Assembly: GCA_019186845.1 (NCBI GenBank)
Contig: JABARW010000075.1
Coordinates: forward strand, 1-41,650
Source of the DNA: Planctomycetota bacterium
Lineage (GTDB): Bacteria; Planctomycetota; UBA8742; UBA2392
Length of the DNA stretch: 41,650 bases
Direction of reading: 5' to 3'
Shown: piece after piece, positions 1 to 10,523 of the stretch
How the letters are laid out: each line of letters opens with the position of its first letter
Numbering within the stretch: position 1 is the first letter of the stretch
Program-made: the position numbers and the translations under genes
The notes under the pieces: model-generated
Databases searched by the model: none
Told to the model about the DNA's origin: nothing
The model's input: only the letters and a program-made list of their open reading frames with translations

Positions 1-837
1 GGGGAAAACCGTGGGGGCCGCGCCGTAGGGCGTTTCCACGCCGGGGTCATAGACGCCCGCCGTGCCGCCCGTGTCTTCATACAGGCGCACTTCGGAGTAG
101 GCGTTGGAGTCGTTGCCCGTGCCCTGAGCCGTGATGTTGATGCTGTTCAGCGTCGCCGCGCCGGAGCTGTTGGCGCTGAGGGTGAAAGTCCCGGCGGAGA
201 TGCCGTTGCTTCCGGTGCCGGTGCTGTTGGCGTAGACGTTCTGTGACGTTCCCGCCGTGGCCGCGACCGTAATGCCCGGCCCCGTGGTGTAAGCGAAGTC
301 AGCGGGGCCCCAGTGCCACTGGCTGCTGGTGCTGGCGGGAAAGGTCGTGACCGTAGTGCTGCTGGCCCAGCGGTCGCGGATGTGGGTGATGGCTCCGGAG
401 GTGGGGTGCCAGGCTGCGGGGGCGCTGGAGTTCACACCGATGTAGCCCTGCGTAGCGCTCTTGAGGGAGGCTACGACATAGTTCTGGCCCTGGGTCAGGA
501 CCACGGGCGTGGTCAGGGCGCCGGAACGCCAGGCGCCGGAAGTCGCGGCCGTGGAAGTCGTGACCTAGGCGATCAGGGCCTGAGTGGTGGCGTTGAAGAG
601 GGCGCAGGGGTGGGCCTCGGTGTCCGGCCAGGCGCAGCCCAAGTGGGTGACCGTGACGTTGGCGACGTTACATGTGAACTCATAGCCCATGTTCCACTGG
701 CTGGTGGTGGCGCCATACCAGGTGATGCCCGTGCCCGCGGCCGTTGAGGGTTGCCCCAGCACCCAGGTCTGGGCCTTTGCAGCGCCCGCGAAGCCGAGAA
801 CGACCAACATCAGTGCGATAAATCTGTCGCGGCACAT
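1..837 (-). pseudogene. Exported DUF4082-like protein, interrupted by in-frame amber; 3' end outside window
   Basis: An ATG at 835-837 with GGAG about 10 nt upstream opens a frame beginning with a clear signal peptide (MCRDRFIALMLVVLGFAGAA, cleavage near AKA|QT). After 90 codons the frame meets TAG at 565-567, yet reading straight through it the same frame stays open to position 1 (about 188 more codons) with the same Thr/Ser/Gly/Asn-rich composition. The pattern around the stop (WNMGYEFTC, then HPCALFNATTQALIA, stop, VTTSTAATSGAWRSG, TPVVLTQGQNYVVAS) resembles a single DUF4082-type beta-sandwich, so the amber falls inside one domain. The distal part (SAGTFTLSANSSGAATL, NDSNAYSEVRLYEDTGG) looks like an extracellular beta-repeat of a cell-surface protein. 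Either the gene is a recent nonsense pseudogene, or the TAG is an assembly error or is read through. Homology is judged by eye; function unknown. Confidence 0.6.
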
Positions 838-968
838 GGAGAAGTCTCCTGCGTTTCGTGGTCGGATGAGCTGATTGAGATGAAAATAAGGTTACGAATA
901 TGCTCATGCGGAGACCACAAACCGGCCATACTTATGCGACAAACCACCAACCAGTTAGTTCGTGATGC

Positions 969-998
969 CCTGGAAAGCCTGAATTTGGGCTTTCCAGG
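969..998. repeat. Perfect 11-bp inverted repeat, 8-nt loop
   Basis: CCTGGAAAGCC at 969-979 is the exact reverse complement of GGCTTTCCAGG at 988-998, separated by TGAATTTG. It lies upstream of both flanking genes, so it is not their terminator. No T-run follows on either strand. It could be an operator or an RNA hairpin in a leader. Confidence 0.55.
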
Positions 999-1156
999 CC
1001 GGGCAGCACAGTTCCCATGTTGCCGCTCACTAATGACATTCTTGTTACATGGGTGCCGCCATTCATCGAACGCCCATGCCGCGCAGGCTGGCTCGGGCGC
1101 TGGCAAAGGCCCCGCCAGGGCGTGACCGCCGGAACTGTGGCGGGTCCCGGGCGCGC

Positions 1157-1165
1157 TGCTAAAGT
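1157..1165 (+). promoter_or_regulatory. Extended -10 (TGCTAAAGT) of acs
   Basis: TG-C-TAAAGT lies 18 nt before the acs ATG; no matching -35 is visible 17 nt upstream. A start site about 7 nt downstream would give a very short leader that just includes the GGAGAG Shine-Dalgarno. The same TGCTA core precedes several other genes here (22789-22797, 31604-31612, 33610-33618). Confidence 0.35.
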
Positions 1166-1183
1166 CTCGCGCCGGAGAGAGCC

Positions 1184-3130
<1,947 letters not shown>

Positions 3131-3140
3131 ATCCCCGCCG

Positions 3141-3158
3141 GCGCCGGCAAGCCGGTGC
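3141..3158 (+). terminator. Possible hairpin after acs
   Basis: GCGCCGG-CAAG-CCGGTGC forms a 7-bp stem (one G-T pair) 10 nt after the acs stop. There is no T-run, so it would be a weak or Rho-assisted terminator at best. Confidence 0.3.
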
Positions 3159-3254
3159 CTGAAGGGTCCATTCATTTACACCGCTTTTACGCCCCAAAGC
3201 CGGGCCGGCCTTGGCGCTGCGCGTTTTTGTGGGACAATGCAAGGGGAGGAAACG

Positions 3255-3935
3255 GTGGCCCCATCGCGCATACTCATCGTTGAAGACGAAGAATCCCTGC
3301 GGATTGGCCTCCATGAAACCTTCGCGGGCGAGGGCTTCGCCGTTGAGACCTGCGCGCGCGGCGACGCAGCCTTGAACGCCGTCCAGAGTTTCAAACCCGA
3401 TCTCGTACTCCTTGACCTGATGCTGCCGGGCCTGCACGGCATGGAAGTGTGCAGGCGCCTGCGCGCCCAGGGCGCGACTTTGCCCATCATCATGCTCACC
3501 GCATTGGCTGACGAGCAGCAGGTAGTCGAGGGCCTCAAGGCCGGCGCCGACGACTACATCACCAAGCCCTTTCGCCTGGCCGAGCTGCACGCCCGTGTGG
3601 ACGCCCAGTTGCGCCGCGCCCAGGCTGCATTCAACGCGCCGGTGGCCCTGCCCGGTTGCAGGCTGGATCTGGTGCGGGGCGAGGTGCTGCGCGACGGGCA
3701 GGCCACAGCGCTGACACAACTGGAAGTCGAGCTGGTGAAGTACCTGATCAAGGCGCGGCCGGCGGCCGTGAGCCGTGACGAACTGCTCACGAAGGTCTGG
3801 GGCTACAAGGAGGCCGTGGCTACGCGAACGGTGGACATGGCAGTGGCCAAGCTGCGCGCCAAGATTGAAGCTGACAAAGAGAAGCCGCGCGTGATCGTAA
3901 CCGTGCGCGACGCGGGTTACCGATGGGAGGCGTGA
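3255..3935 (+). CDS. OmpR/PhoB-family response regulator
   Basis: A 226-aa DNA-binding response regulator. An N-terminal receiver domain (RILIVEDEESLR, acidic pair near residues 10-11, phospho-acceptor Asp54 in LVLLDLMLPG, conserved Lys in DDYITKPF) is followed by a C-terminal winged helix (LTQLEVELVKYLI, SRDELLTKVWGY, TRTVDMAVAKLRAKIE, VRDAGYRWEA). I place the start at GTG 3255 rather than the in-frame ATG at 3237, because the Shine-Dalgarno AAGGGGAGGA (3241-3250) lies inside the longer frame and directly precedes the GTG, and because receiver domains usually begin a few residues before RILIVEDE. It is cotranscribed with the sensor kinase that begins 3 nt later. Target genes cannot be told from the window. 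Confidence 0.93.
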   Translation: MAPSRILIVEDEESLRIGLHETFAGEGFAVETCARGDAALNAVQSFKPDLVLLDLMLPGLHGMEVCRRLRAQGATLPIIMLTALADEQQVVEGLKAGADDYITKPFRLAELHARVDAQLRRAQAAFNAPVALPGCRLDLVRGEVLRDGQATALTQLEVELVKYLIKARPAAVSRDELLTKVWGYKEAVATRTVDMAVAKLRAKIEADKEKPRVIVTVRDAGYRWEA

Positions 3936-3938
3936 CCG

Positions 3939-5798
3939 GTGAAGAGGATCCGCATAGCCATGCTGCTTTACGTCGCGGTGGGTTTGATCCCGCTGGCGGT
4001 GTTGAGCACCTATGCGGGCCCGCAACTGGACAAGGACTACCGCCGGCAGATCATGGACGATGAGGAAGCAGCGCGCGCCATGAGGAGCGCCGCCGAAGCC
4101 AGGGCCGAGCGTGACCTGCGCAATCTGTTGCGTGTGGAGCTGAGCCGCGAGTTCACGGAGTTTCAGCACTGGCGCGCCCCGTTGAATGTTCAGTCCCAGG
4201 CGCCGAGCGTGGTTCGCTCCCCCCTTGCGGACAGGCCCGCGGACCCGCTCATCAAGTTCTACTTCCAGTTGAGCGGTGACGGCGGGCCTGTCCGCTACAC
4301 GACGCCTCACTTCCCGGAACAGGGTCAGGCCGAACTGGAGTCCTACCAGGTCCAGGCGCCGCTCTCTTCGTCCTTTGAGCAAACGGTGCGCACCGGGCTG
4401 AAGTCCCTTGGAGAGGAGCTTCCGTGGATTCTGTCAACGCCCATTGAAAAGGCGCGGGTCAAGCCCGCTCAAGGCGAGATCACAACGCAGTTCCTCCACG
4501 CGCGCAGCGGAGACAAGCCGGACAAGGTTCAGCTTGTGTCCAACGAGCTTCTGGTGGTCAACGCCAACGCGCAGGAGGTGGCCAACAAGGCGCGCAGCGC
4601 GCAGGTGGAGAAGAAGCAGAGCCGCAAGGAAAGCACCGAAGACCCGTGGCGCGACCTCAGGCGCCCGCCCGGGGTTGACGACCTTTATGGTGATTCGCTG
4701 GTTCAGATTTACCCTTATTGCGTTTACACACGCAGCGGCGAGCAGCCTGTGATGGTCTTCTGGCGCACGGTGCGCACGCCGTCGGAACAGGTTATTCAGG
4801 GCTTTGTGGTGGATGTTGAGCATGCGCAGGGCGCCTGGGCGCGTGAACGCTATGGCGAGGACTTTGTGCAGGGTTTTCTCGCCGCCGCGGAGCAACGCAT
4901 CAACTACCCCGTCGGCACGATTTGGAACGATTCAGGCGACGGCGAACTCTGGCTGCAACTGGCCCTTCCCGGCCCGAAAGTCGAGCTTCCCGACCGTACG
5001 TCTATGTCAGAGCGGCTCGCGCGCACGCGCCAGACCTACGCACTCATGGGGGTCGGTTACCTTTTGCTCGTGCTCGCATTCGCCTTTGCACTTCACCGCA
5101 CCGTTTCGCGCAGCGAGGCCTTGGCGCGGCAGCAGGGCGAATTCGTGGCCGCCGTCAGCCACGAGTTGCGAACGCCGCTTACCGCCATGCGCCTGTTCAC
5201 GGAACTCCTCATTGGCCAGGCCAAGACGGCGGGGAACGAAAAAGTCGAGCAACACGCCTCGCGAATCCTCGCCGAAGAAGAACGCCTCACGCGCCTGGTC
5301 GAGATGATCCTGCTCGCCGCCAGGATCGAGCGCGGCTCTTTCAAGGTTGAAGTCACACAGGCTTTGCTGGGCGAACCCCTGGGCGCTGCCGCGGAAGCCG
5401 CGCTGCGCGCCCATGCCGGGCGCGAGATCATCAACGAGACGCAAGACCTGCCCGCCGTAAGGCTGGACCGCGCAGCGGCGCAGCAGGTGTTCTTCAACCT
5501 CATTGACAACGCCCTGAAATACAGCCGCGACGCGGCCAAGCCCGTGCGCATTACGAGTGAAGCCAGGGACGGCAAGCTCATCGTGCGCATCATCGACGAA
5601 GGCGCCGGAATCGCGGACGAGGACAAGCCGCGCCTGTTTCAGAGATTCGCGCGCGGGGCCAGGGCCGGGGAACAAGGCGCGGGCACGGGCCTTGGGCTGT
5701 GGCTCACGCGCGAGTACGCCAAGCAAATGGGCTGGGAAATCAGCCTCGAAAGCAAACCCGGCGAAGGCACCACGGCCGTCGTGGAGATAATCTCGTAA
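3939..5798 (+). CDS. Membrane sensor histidine kinase
   Basis: A 619-aa kinase partnering the response regulator just upstream. GTG start, with GGGAGG 8 nt before it. Order of parts: N-terminal membrane segment (about residues 6-26), a long periplasmic region of about 340 residues with no recognisable sensor family, a second membrane segment (about 367-388), HisKA with AAVSHELRTPL (His408), then HATPase_c with the N-box NLIDNALKYS (Asn524), G1 box IDEGAGIADED and G2 box GTGLGLWL from residue 582. All catalytic motifs are intact. The unusually long extracytoplasmic domain suggests an envelope or extracellular ligand. The stop codon (TAA, 5796-5798) touches the stop of the convergent gene, leaving no intergenic space for a terminator. 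Confidence 0.93.
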   Translation: MKRIRIAMLLYVAVGLIPLAVLSTYAGPQLDKDYRRQIMDDEEAARAMRSAAEARAERDLRNLLRVELSREFTEFQHWRAPLNVQSQAPSVVRSPLADRPADPLIKFYFQLSGDGGPVRYTTPHFPEQGQAELESYQVQAPLSSSFEQTVRTGLKSLGEELPWILSTPIEKARVKPAQGEITTQFLHARSGDKPDKVQLVSNELLVVNANAQEVANKARSAQVEKKQSRKESTEDPWRDLRRPPGVDDLYGDSLVQIYPYCVYTRSGEQPVMVFWRTVRTPSEQVIQGFVVDVEHAQGAWARERYGEDFVQGFLAAAEQRINYPVGTIWNDSGDGELWLQLALPGPKVELPDRTSMSERLARTRQTYALMGVGYLLLVLAFAFALHRTVSRSEALARQQGEFVAAVSHELRTPLTAMRLFTELLIGQAKTAGNEKVEQHASRILAEEERLTRLVEMILLAARIERGSFKVEVTQALLGEPLGAAAEAALRAHAGREIINETQDLPAVRLDRAAAQQVFFNLIDNALKYSRDAAKPVRITSEARDGKLIVRIIDEGAGIADEDKPRLFQRFARGARAGEQGAGTGLGLWLTREYAKQMGWEISLESKPGEGTTAVVEIIS

Positions 5799-8700
5799 TC
5801 ACTCCCGTTCAAGTTTGGGTTGGATTGGCTGCGAACTTGTTCCACTACTTGCATGCAGGGTGAGCTCTTTATAGCCCGGAATCTTGACCTTTATGTGGCT
5901 CACGTTGGACGACACGTTGTAAAGGCTCATATTCCATTGGAAGCCTATATCGTGGGTCGAATGAATTGAGAAGTATCCGGAGTTCCAAGGACTCTTGTTC
6001 AGCGTCACCTCGTTGTTCTTTACGTCAAAGCAAGTAATGACGGCAGCTTCAAGAGTGCTTCGCCGCAAAGTTTTTTGCGCAAATCTTACATTCAATATGG
6101 AGTTGACCTCCAGCACGACGTTCAGGTTAGTAGTTTTCCCCGACTCTACATTTACCTCCTCAATTCTCTGTGAAACAACGCAGTTTCCCGAGATAAGGGC
6201 GGAGTATTTGCCTGCGGGCACAGACATCAGGCTGAGTTGCTGCGAAATCGATGAAACGGCGGAGTGAGGGTCCTCCAAAATAATTTCTTTTCCAGTCTTA
6301 TCGAATAGCTGCATGCGCCAACGTCCGGGGGAATTGTCGTGAATTCTTTCTTCTTTTAGCGTGGCGTTAAGCGCAATCGCCCCCTTGGTCGAGTTAGTAT
6401 TCAGTGTCAGTGTTAATTCCAGACCCTTGTCCTTCACTTCGAACTGTTGCGTTGCGACAATCGGCGCTTCCTTGCCCCAGCCGATGGCTACCGCAAGGTA
6501 CTTTCCCGGTAGGAAGCTAGTCCAGCAACTCCACTCCATTCCAGCGCGATGGTACTCTGTCAATACTGGCTGCCCGCTCATTTCGAACAGGTCTATCTGA
6601 GGCCGGACAAACACCTGAACTCCGACAGTACCGTCGGCCCTGATGAAGGCATCGGCATTTTTCACCTTCACTGAAACAGAGTGGCCGATTCGCTCCAGTG
6701 GCTCCAATTGTTCGGCGTTCTTCTTGACTACGAACCTTTTGTACGAGTAACCCTCTCGGGTTCTGAATACCAGCTCATATGCCCCGGGTGCAACCGGCCC
6801 GAATTCAACTACGGTCGCCTTGACAAGGGCGTTTTCGCCTCTGGTCCACATTCTAGGGCCTTCACGAGACCCTATCGCGTGAAGCGCCATGGATTCAGGT
6901 GGATCGATTGGTTTGCCGTCAGCGGTCGAGGCGATCGACAACCAGGTTCCTCGATAGTGCAAAATATCTACATTAGCTGTGTTCTCGCCACCTTTGATGG
7001 TGAAAGACCGTTTCTCGAGTTGTTCTGACAAATACTCGTCTGCCACACCCATATTCTGACCGGCTACGTACCCATATTCTTTTTCCGTGATCACACACCA
7101 ATTGCCAGGTGCCAGCGAATTGGCAGAGAACTGACCTTTTTTATCGGTACGCAAAACGCTTATACCTCGATCTCGGTTGCGAAACTCCTCGCCTCCCACA
7201 ATAGTCCAACCGCTTCGGTCCTGGTACAAACCAAGAGTTGCGAGATAAACCAAAATCACTGGTTTGTCGGAATATGGCTTGCCTGAAAGCGTAACCGTTG
7301 CCTTAAGCGATCCGACCGTGACTTTGAGGGTCACCTCGCAATGTTTCCCCTCTTCCAGCGCGGCTTCACTCGTCAACGTCGTTGCCTCGCCATCAACATC
7401 GCAGGCAACAAGGTATGTATCCGGGACAACGTGCTCAAACTTGACAGAACTGCTTGATCCCTGTGATCGATAAGTTCCCTCAGGCTTACGTATTGCGCCG
7501 CCCTTGGATTCGGGGCTGATAACGTGCTTGATGCTTCCCGTTTGCAGATACGTGGCGTATGCCGCCGAACTCTTGGCCACCAGGACGATGATCCCTTTCG
7601 CGGGATTACCCGAACGACCAATCAGATTAACGGCGAGTGTTGCACCGTCGTCCAGCACAAGCGTGTATTTCAGCGGCTCACCTTTAAGATCAACGGTCTT
7701 CGTGGTGGGGCAAATGTCGTCATAGCGGGCCGTGATTTGCATCTTTCCAACCATGACAATTCCAAACGATACAGCGTTGCCATTGAACCACTCCCAACGA
7801 ACCTCATCGCCGTTTGTGTCCCGATCTTCGCCCGTCTCAGGGTCATAGGTGATCGGCCCGGGTACGTGCATTGCAACCCGGCACCCTTTGGATGAGTTGC
7901 CGCTCTTGTCGACGACCGTGACTGAGACAAAGTATGGCTTGACGAGTACCATCTGACCGAAATCGACGACCTCGCCCGGCTTTACCGCAAATGACCGAAT
8001 CGTCTCTTCGCCCGATTCACGCAGGAGCCGCAGGCTCCAACTCCCTGGGACAAGTCCGTACACGCTAAAGGTTGTCGTATTTTTGTCGTACTTAATGAGT
8101 GGCTGCGGAGGGTAAATGCGGCTGCGCTCATTGGGTCGGGACCCGTTTGTTGGCGTTGTTTTCGAGGAGCAACAAACGATTGGGATGATGTCTTTTCCGT
8201 CAACGGAAACTGCTTTGAAGGTGGCACGCCCGCTTTGGACGCAATTCACGTCTCCTGCATTCACGTCCTTGCCTTGTCGGAGGTCGTCCTCGGAAACATT
8301 TAGAACGGAAGATTCATTTGTCCATTGTTCCGAATAAAAAAAGAATTCTCCGGTTTCCCCCCATGGCGGGACTTGCCTGAGCGTAAAGCGTCCATCCTCC
8401 GCGGTGACGGTCGTGGCTAGCCGCGACGCCATGTTGCTTGTCCTCAACCATGATCGTTCACCAAAGCCGACTATGATCCCCCCCAAGGGTTTGCCGGTGG
8501 CTTTGTCGATGCAGCGTCCCGACAATGTGCCCCCTGCTCCAAATTGCATGATCGTGACTTGGGTATTGTCCCCGTCGTATATCTGCAGACGCTCCCATCG
8601 TGTTGTGAAATTTTTCTTTACGGCCTTGATCCAAACACTGCACCAGGCCCTGTCCGAACTCCGAGGGATTTTCTTGCCGGAAATCGTCATCTTCACGTGC

Positions 8701-8990
8701 ATAGTCGCTTTGCCATCTTGTAGCGTCGTGGCAGAGCCCTGTACGGCCAACTTGCAATCCGGCCGCGGTTTCTCATCTTCAACGGGTTCACGCGGAACCC
8801 TCTCGCCCCAGAAGTCGTCTGGTTCAAGAGAGAGTTCCACGTCTACGACGGCTTTGTTTGAGCGATCCAAGACCGTAAGCACCAGCGTGGCTGAAAATGC
8901 AACGGACTCACTTTGGGCGAACGCGGGTGTGGCGAGCCAACCCACTGACACACACGCAAGCCAACCAAACATGTAAAAGACAAAGCGCAT
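5799..8990 (-). CDS. Secreted carboxypeptidase-regulatory-like repeat protein, low G+C
   Basis: A 1063-aa exported protein with a clear signal peptide (FGWLACVSVGWLATPAFA|QS). The rest is a series of beta-sandwich modules of the CarboxypepD_reg / prealbumin-like type; one good example is GTLSGRCIDKATGKPLGG followed by EDGRFTLRQVPP, and others follow the X-G-x-V-x-D / G-x-F-x-L-x-x-V-P-G-x-Y pattern. No enzymatic motif or membrane anchor is visible, so it is probably a periplasmic, surface or secreted structural or adhesive protein. AGGAG lies about 8 nt before the ATG. Base composition is striking: lines I counted give about 45-57% G+C against 60-65% in neighbours, suggesting acquisition by transfer. 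A similarly built paralogue lies at 26575-29904. Its TGA (5799-5801) abuts the sensor kinase stop. Confidence 0.8.
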   Translation of the reverse strand: MRFVFYMFGWLACVSVGWLATPAFAQSESVAFSATLVLTVLDRSNKAVVDVELSLEPDDFWGERVPREPVEDEKPRPDCKLAVQGSATTLQDGKATMHVKMTISGKKIPRSSDRAWCSVWIKAVKKNFTTRWERLQIYDGDNTQVTIMQFGAGGTLSGRCIDKATGKPLGGIIVGFGERSWLRTSNMASRLATTVTAEDGRFTLRQVPPWGETGEFFFYSEQWTNESSVLNVSEDDLRQGKDVNAGDVNCVQSGRATFKAVSVDGKDIIPIVCCSSKTTPTNGSRPNERSRIYPPQPLIKYDKNTTTFSVYGLVPGSWSLRLLRESGEETIRSFAVKPGEVVDFGQMVLVKPYFVSVTVVDKSGNSSKGCRVAMHVPGPITYDPETGEDRDTNGDEVRWEWFNGNAVSFGIVMVGKMQITARYDDICPTTKTVDLKGEPLKYTLVLDDGATLAVNLIGRSGNPAKGIIVLVAKSSAAYATYLQTGSIKHVISPESKGGAIRKPEGTYRSQGSSSSVKFEHVVPDTYLVACDVDGEATTLTSEAALEEGKHCEVTLKVTVGSLKATVTLSGKPYSDKPVILVYLATLGLYQDRSGWTIVGGEEFRNRDRGISVLRTDKKGQFSANSLAPGNWCVITEKEYGYVAGQNMGVADEYLSEQLEKRSFTIKGGENTANVDILHYRGTWLSIASTADGKPIDPPESMALHAIGSREGPRMWTRGENALVKATVVEFGPVAPGAYELVFRTREGYSYKRFVVKKNAEQLEPLERIGHSVSVKVKNADAFIRADGTVGVQVFVRPQIDLFEMSGQPVLTEYHRAGMEWSCWTSFLPGKYLAVAIGWGKEAPIVATQQFEVKDKGLELTLTLNTNSTKGAIALNATLKEERIHDNSPGRWRMQLFDKTGKEIILEDPHSAVSSISQQLSLMSVPAGKYSALISGNCVVSQRIEEVNVESGKTTNLNVVLEVNSILNVRFAQKTLRRSTLEAAVITCFDVKNNEVTLNKSPWNSGYFSIHSTHDIGFQWNMSLYNVSSNVSHIKVKIPGYKELTLHASSGTSSQPIQPKLERE

Positions 8991-9165
8991 GCGAGTCTCC
9001 TGCGGTCATGGTCAAGATTGATGCACGTTAACAATTGACCGATGGTGTTCAATCCTGAGATTGCGTTGTCGCCGTTTGACCCGAGGAATGACTAGGTCGA
9101 GCCGGCCGCAAGGCCGCTTCCGGATCCAGGCAGGACGACGACGTTTGCGGCCTATTGCGTTCGGC

Positions 9166-10365
9166 TTACCGGCTTTCGATTTCCGCCATGAAGGCGCTGA
9201 CTTCTCGCTTCACGTTCTCGCCGGAAATCGCTTTGTCGATGAACTGCACGATGCGCGGCATGTCTGACTCGCGGGCGCCGAGCGTGGTCACCATGGGCGT
9301 GCCGACCCGCATGCCGCTGGTCTCGGTGTTGGGGCGGGGGTCATAGGGAATGAAATTCTTGTTCACGTAGACGCCCTGTGCGCCGACCAGGTCTTCGATC
9401 TCTTTGCCGTTCTTGCCCGTGCCGGTGATATCGACCATGACCATGTGGTTGTCGGTGCCGCCGGTGATCACGCGATAGCGCCTGGGGTTGATTTCCGTGA
9501 AGGCCTTGGCCATGGCCTTGGCGTTGGCGACAACCTGCTTCTGGTAGGCCACGAACTCGGGCTTCAGGGCTTCTTCGAGCATGGCTGCCTTGGCCGCAAT
9601 GACGTGAACCAGCGGCCCGCCCTGCGTGCCGGGGAACACCGCGCGGTCCAGCTTGCTGGCCCATTTCTTGGAGCAAAGCACCATGCCGCCGCGCGGGCCG
9701 CGAATCGTCTTGTGCGTGCTCATCGTAACGAAGTCGCTCACGGGCACGGGGCTTGGGTGAACGCCCGCAGCCACAAGGCCGGAGATGTGCGCGATGTCGG
9801 CCATGAACAGCTTGTCGTGCTCGCGCGCGATCTTTGAGAGCTTCTCGAAGTCAATGACGCGCGGGTAGCTTGAAGCGCCTGTGACCACGAGCTTGATGTC
9901 CGGGTGCTCCTTGAGCAGCCGCAGATACTCGGCATCGTCAATGAGGCCGTCTTCCTTACGCACGCCGTAGTGCACGAACTTGTAATACTTGCCGCTGGCG
10001 TTGAAGGGCGCGCCATGCGAGAGGTGGCCGCCGTGCTCAAGCTTGAAGGCGAGCACTTTGTCGCCGGGGTTGAGCATGGCGAAGTAGGCGCTCAGGTTGG
10101 CCTGCGTGCCGGAGTGCGGCTGCACGTTGACGTGGTCGGCCTTGAAGAGTTGCTTGGCGAGATCAATGGCGTGCTGCTCGGCCTGGTCGGTGAACTCGCA
10201 GCCGCCGTACCAGCGCTTGCCGGGGTAGCCCTCGGCGTACTTGTTGGTGAAAACCGTACCCAGGACGCCGCGCACGTAGTCGCTGACGTAGTTCTCGCTG
10301 GCAATGAGGTTCAGTGAAGACTTCTGCCGCTCGCCTTCACGCTGGACGAGTTCAAGGATGTTCAT
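9166..10365 (-). CDS. glyA: Serine hydroxymethyltransferase
   Basis: A 399-aa PLP enzyme that interconverts serine and glycine while loading tetrahydrofolate with a one-carbon unit. Family signatures are intact: LNLIASENYVS near the N-terminus, NKYAEGYPGKRWYGG, NVQPHSGTQAN, MADIAHISGLVAAG, and the PLP lysine in MSTHKTIRGPRGG (Lys219). VFPGTQGGPL and GTDNHMVMVDI follow. Slightly shorter than the usual 410-420 aa, but both ends look natural. It is downstream of the class-V aminotransferase on the same strand with a 158-nt gap that holds a terminator-like hairpin (10472-10493), so it probably has its own promoter; the gap has TAAATT about 30 nt before the ATG but no good -35. Confidence 0.97.
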   Translation of the reverse strand: MNILELVQREGERQKSSLNLIASENYVSDYVRGVLGTVFTNKYAEGYPGKRWYGGCEFTDQAEQHAIDLAKQLFKADHVNVQPHSGTQANLSAYFAMLNPGDKVLAFKLEHGGHLSHGAPFNASGKYYKFVHYGVRKEDGLIDDAEYLRLLKEHPDIKLVVTGASSYPRVIDFEKLSKIAREHDKLFMADIAHISGLVAAGVHPSPVPVSDFVTMSTHKTIRGPRGGMVLCSKKWASKLDRAVFPGTQGGPLVHVIAAKAAMLEEALKPEFVAYQKQVVANAKAMAKAFTEINPRRYRVITGGTDNHMVMVDITGTGKNGKEIEDLVGAQGVYVNKNFIPYDPRPNTETSGMRVGTPMVTTLGARESDMPRIVQFIDKAISGENVKREVSAFMAEIESR

Positions 10366-10417
10366 GTTGAGTCCTATGCCCGGAGAGCGCGCAATTTAGC
10401 GTTTGCGGCGGGCGGGT

Positions 10418-10435
10418 AAAGGCAAAGGCAAAGGC
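10418..10435. repeat. Three tandem AAAGGC hexamers
   Basis: AAAGGC is repeated exactly three times upstream of glyA. It is a short tandem repeat that could vary by slippage. No function can be assigned. Confidence 0.6.
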
Positions 10436-10459
10436 GCAGGGATGAACAGGAAGGACCGG

Positions 10460-10493
10460 GTGAGATGGACAGCCCGGCCAGCCATGGCCGGGC
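10460..10493 (-). terminator. Terminator hairpin after class-V aminotransferase
   Basis: On the minus strand GCCCGGCCA-TGGC-TGGCCGGGC is a perfect 9-bp stem with a 4-nt loop, about 30 nt after the aminotransferase stop. It is followed by TGTCCATCT, moderately T-rich. It would separate the gltX-aminotransferase unit from glyA. Confidence 0.5.
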
Positions 10494-10523
10494 ACCCTGA
10501 TCCGGCGCACAGGCGTGAGATGG

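Larger units (their letters stand above)
838..1183. other. Divergent intergenic region with a perfect inverted repeat
   Basis: This 346-nt gap separates the leftward exported protein from acs. I see no convincing gene in it. It holds the leftward gene's Shine-Dalgarno, a perfect 11-bp inverted repeat at 969-998, and the acs extended -10 at 1157-1165. Long open frames across it are continuations of shadow frames of acs. Confidence 0.5.
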
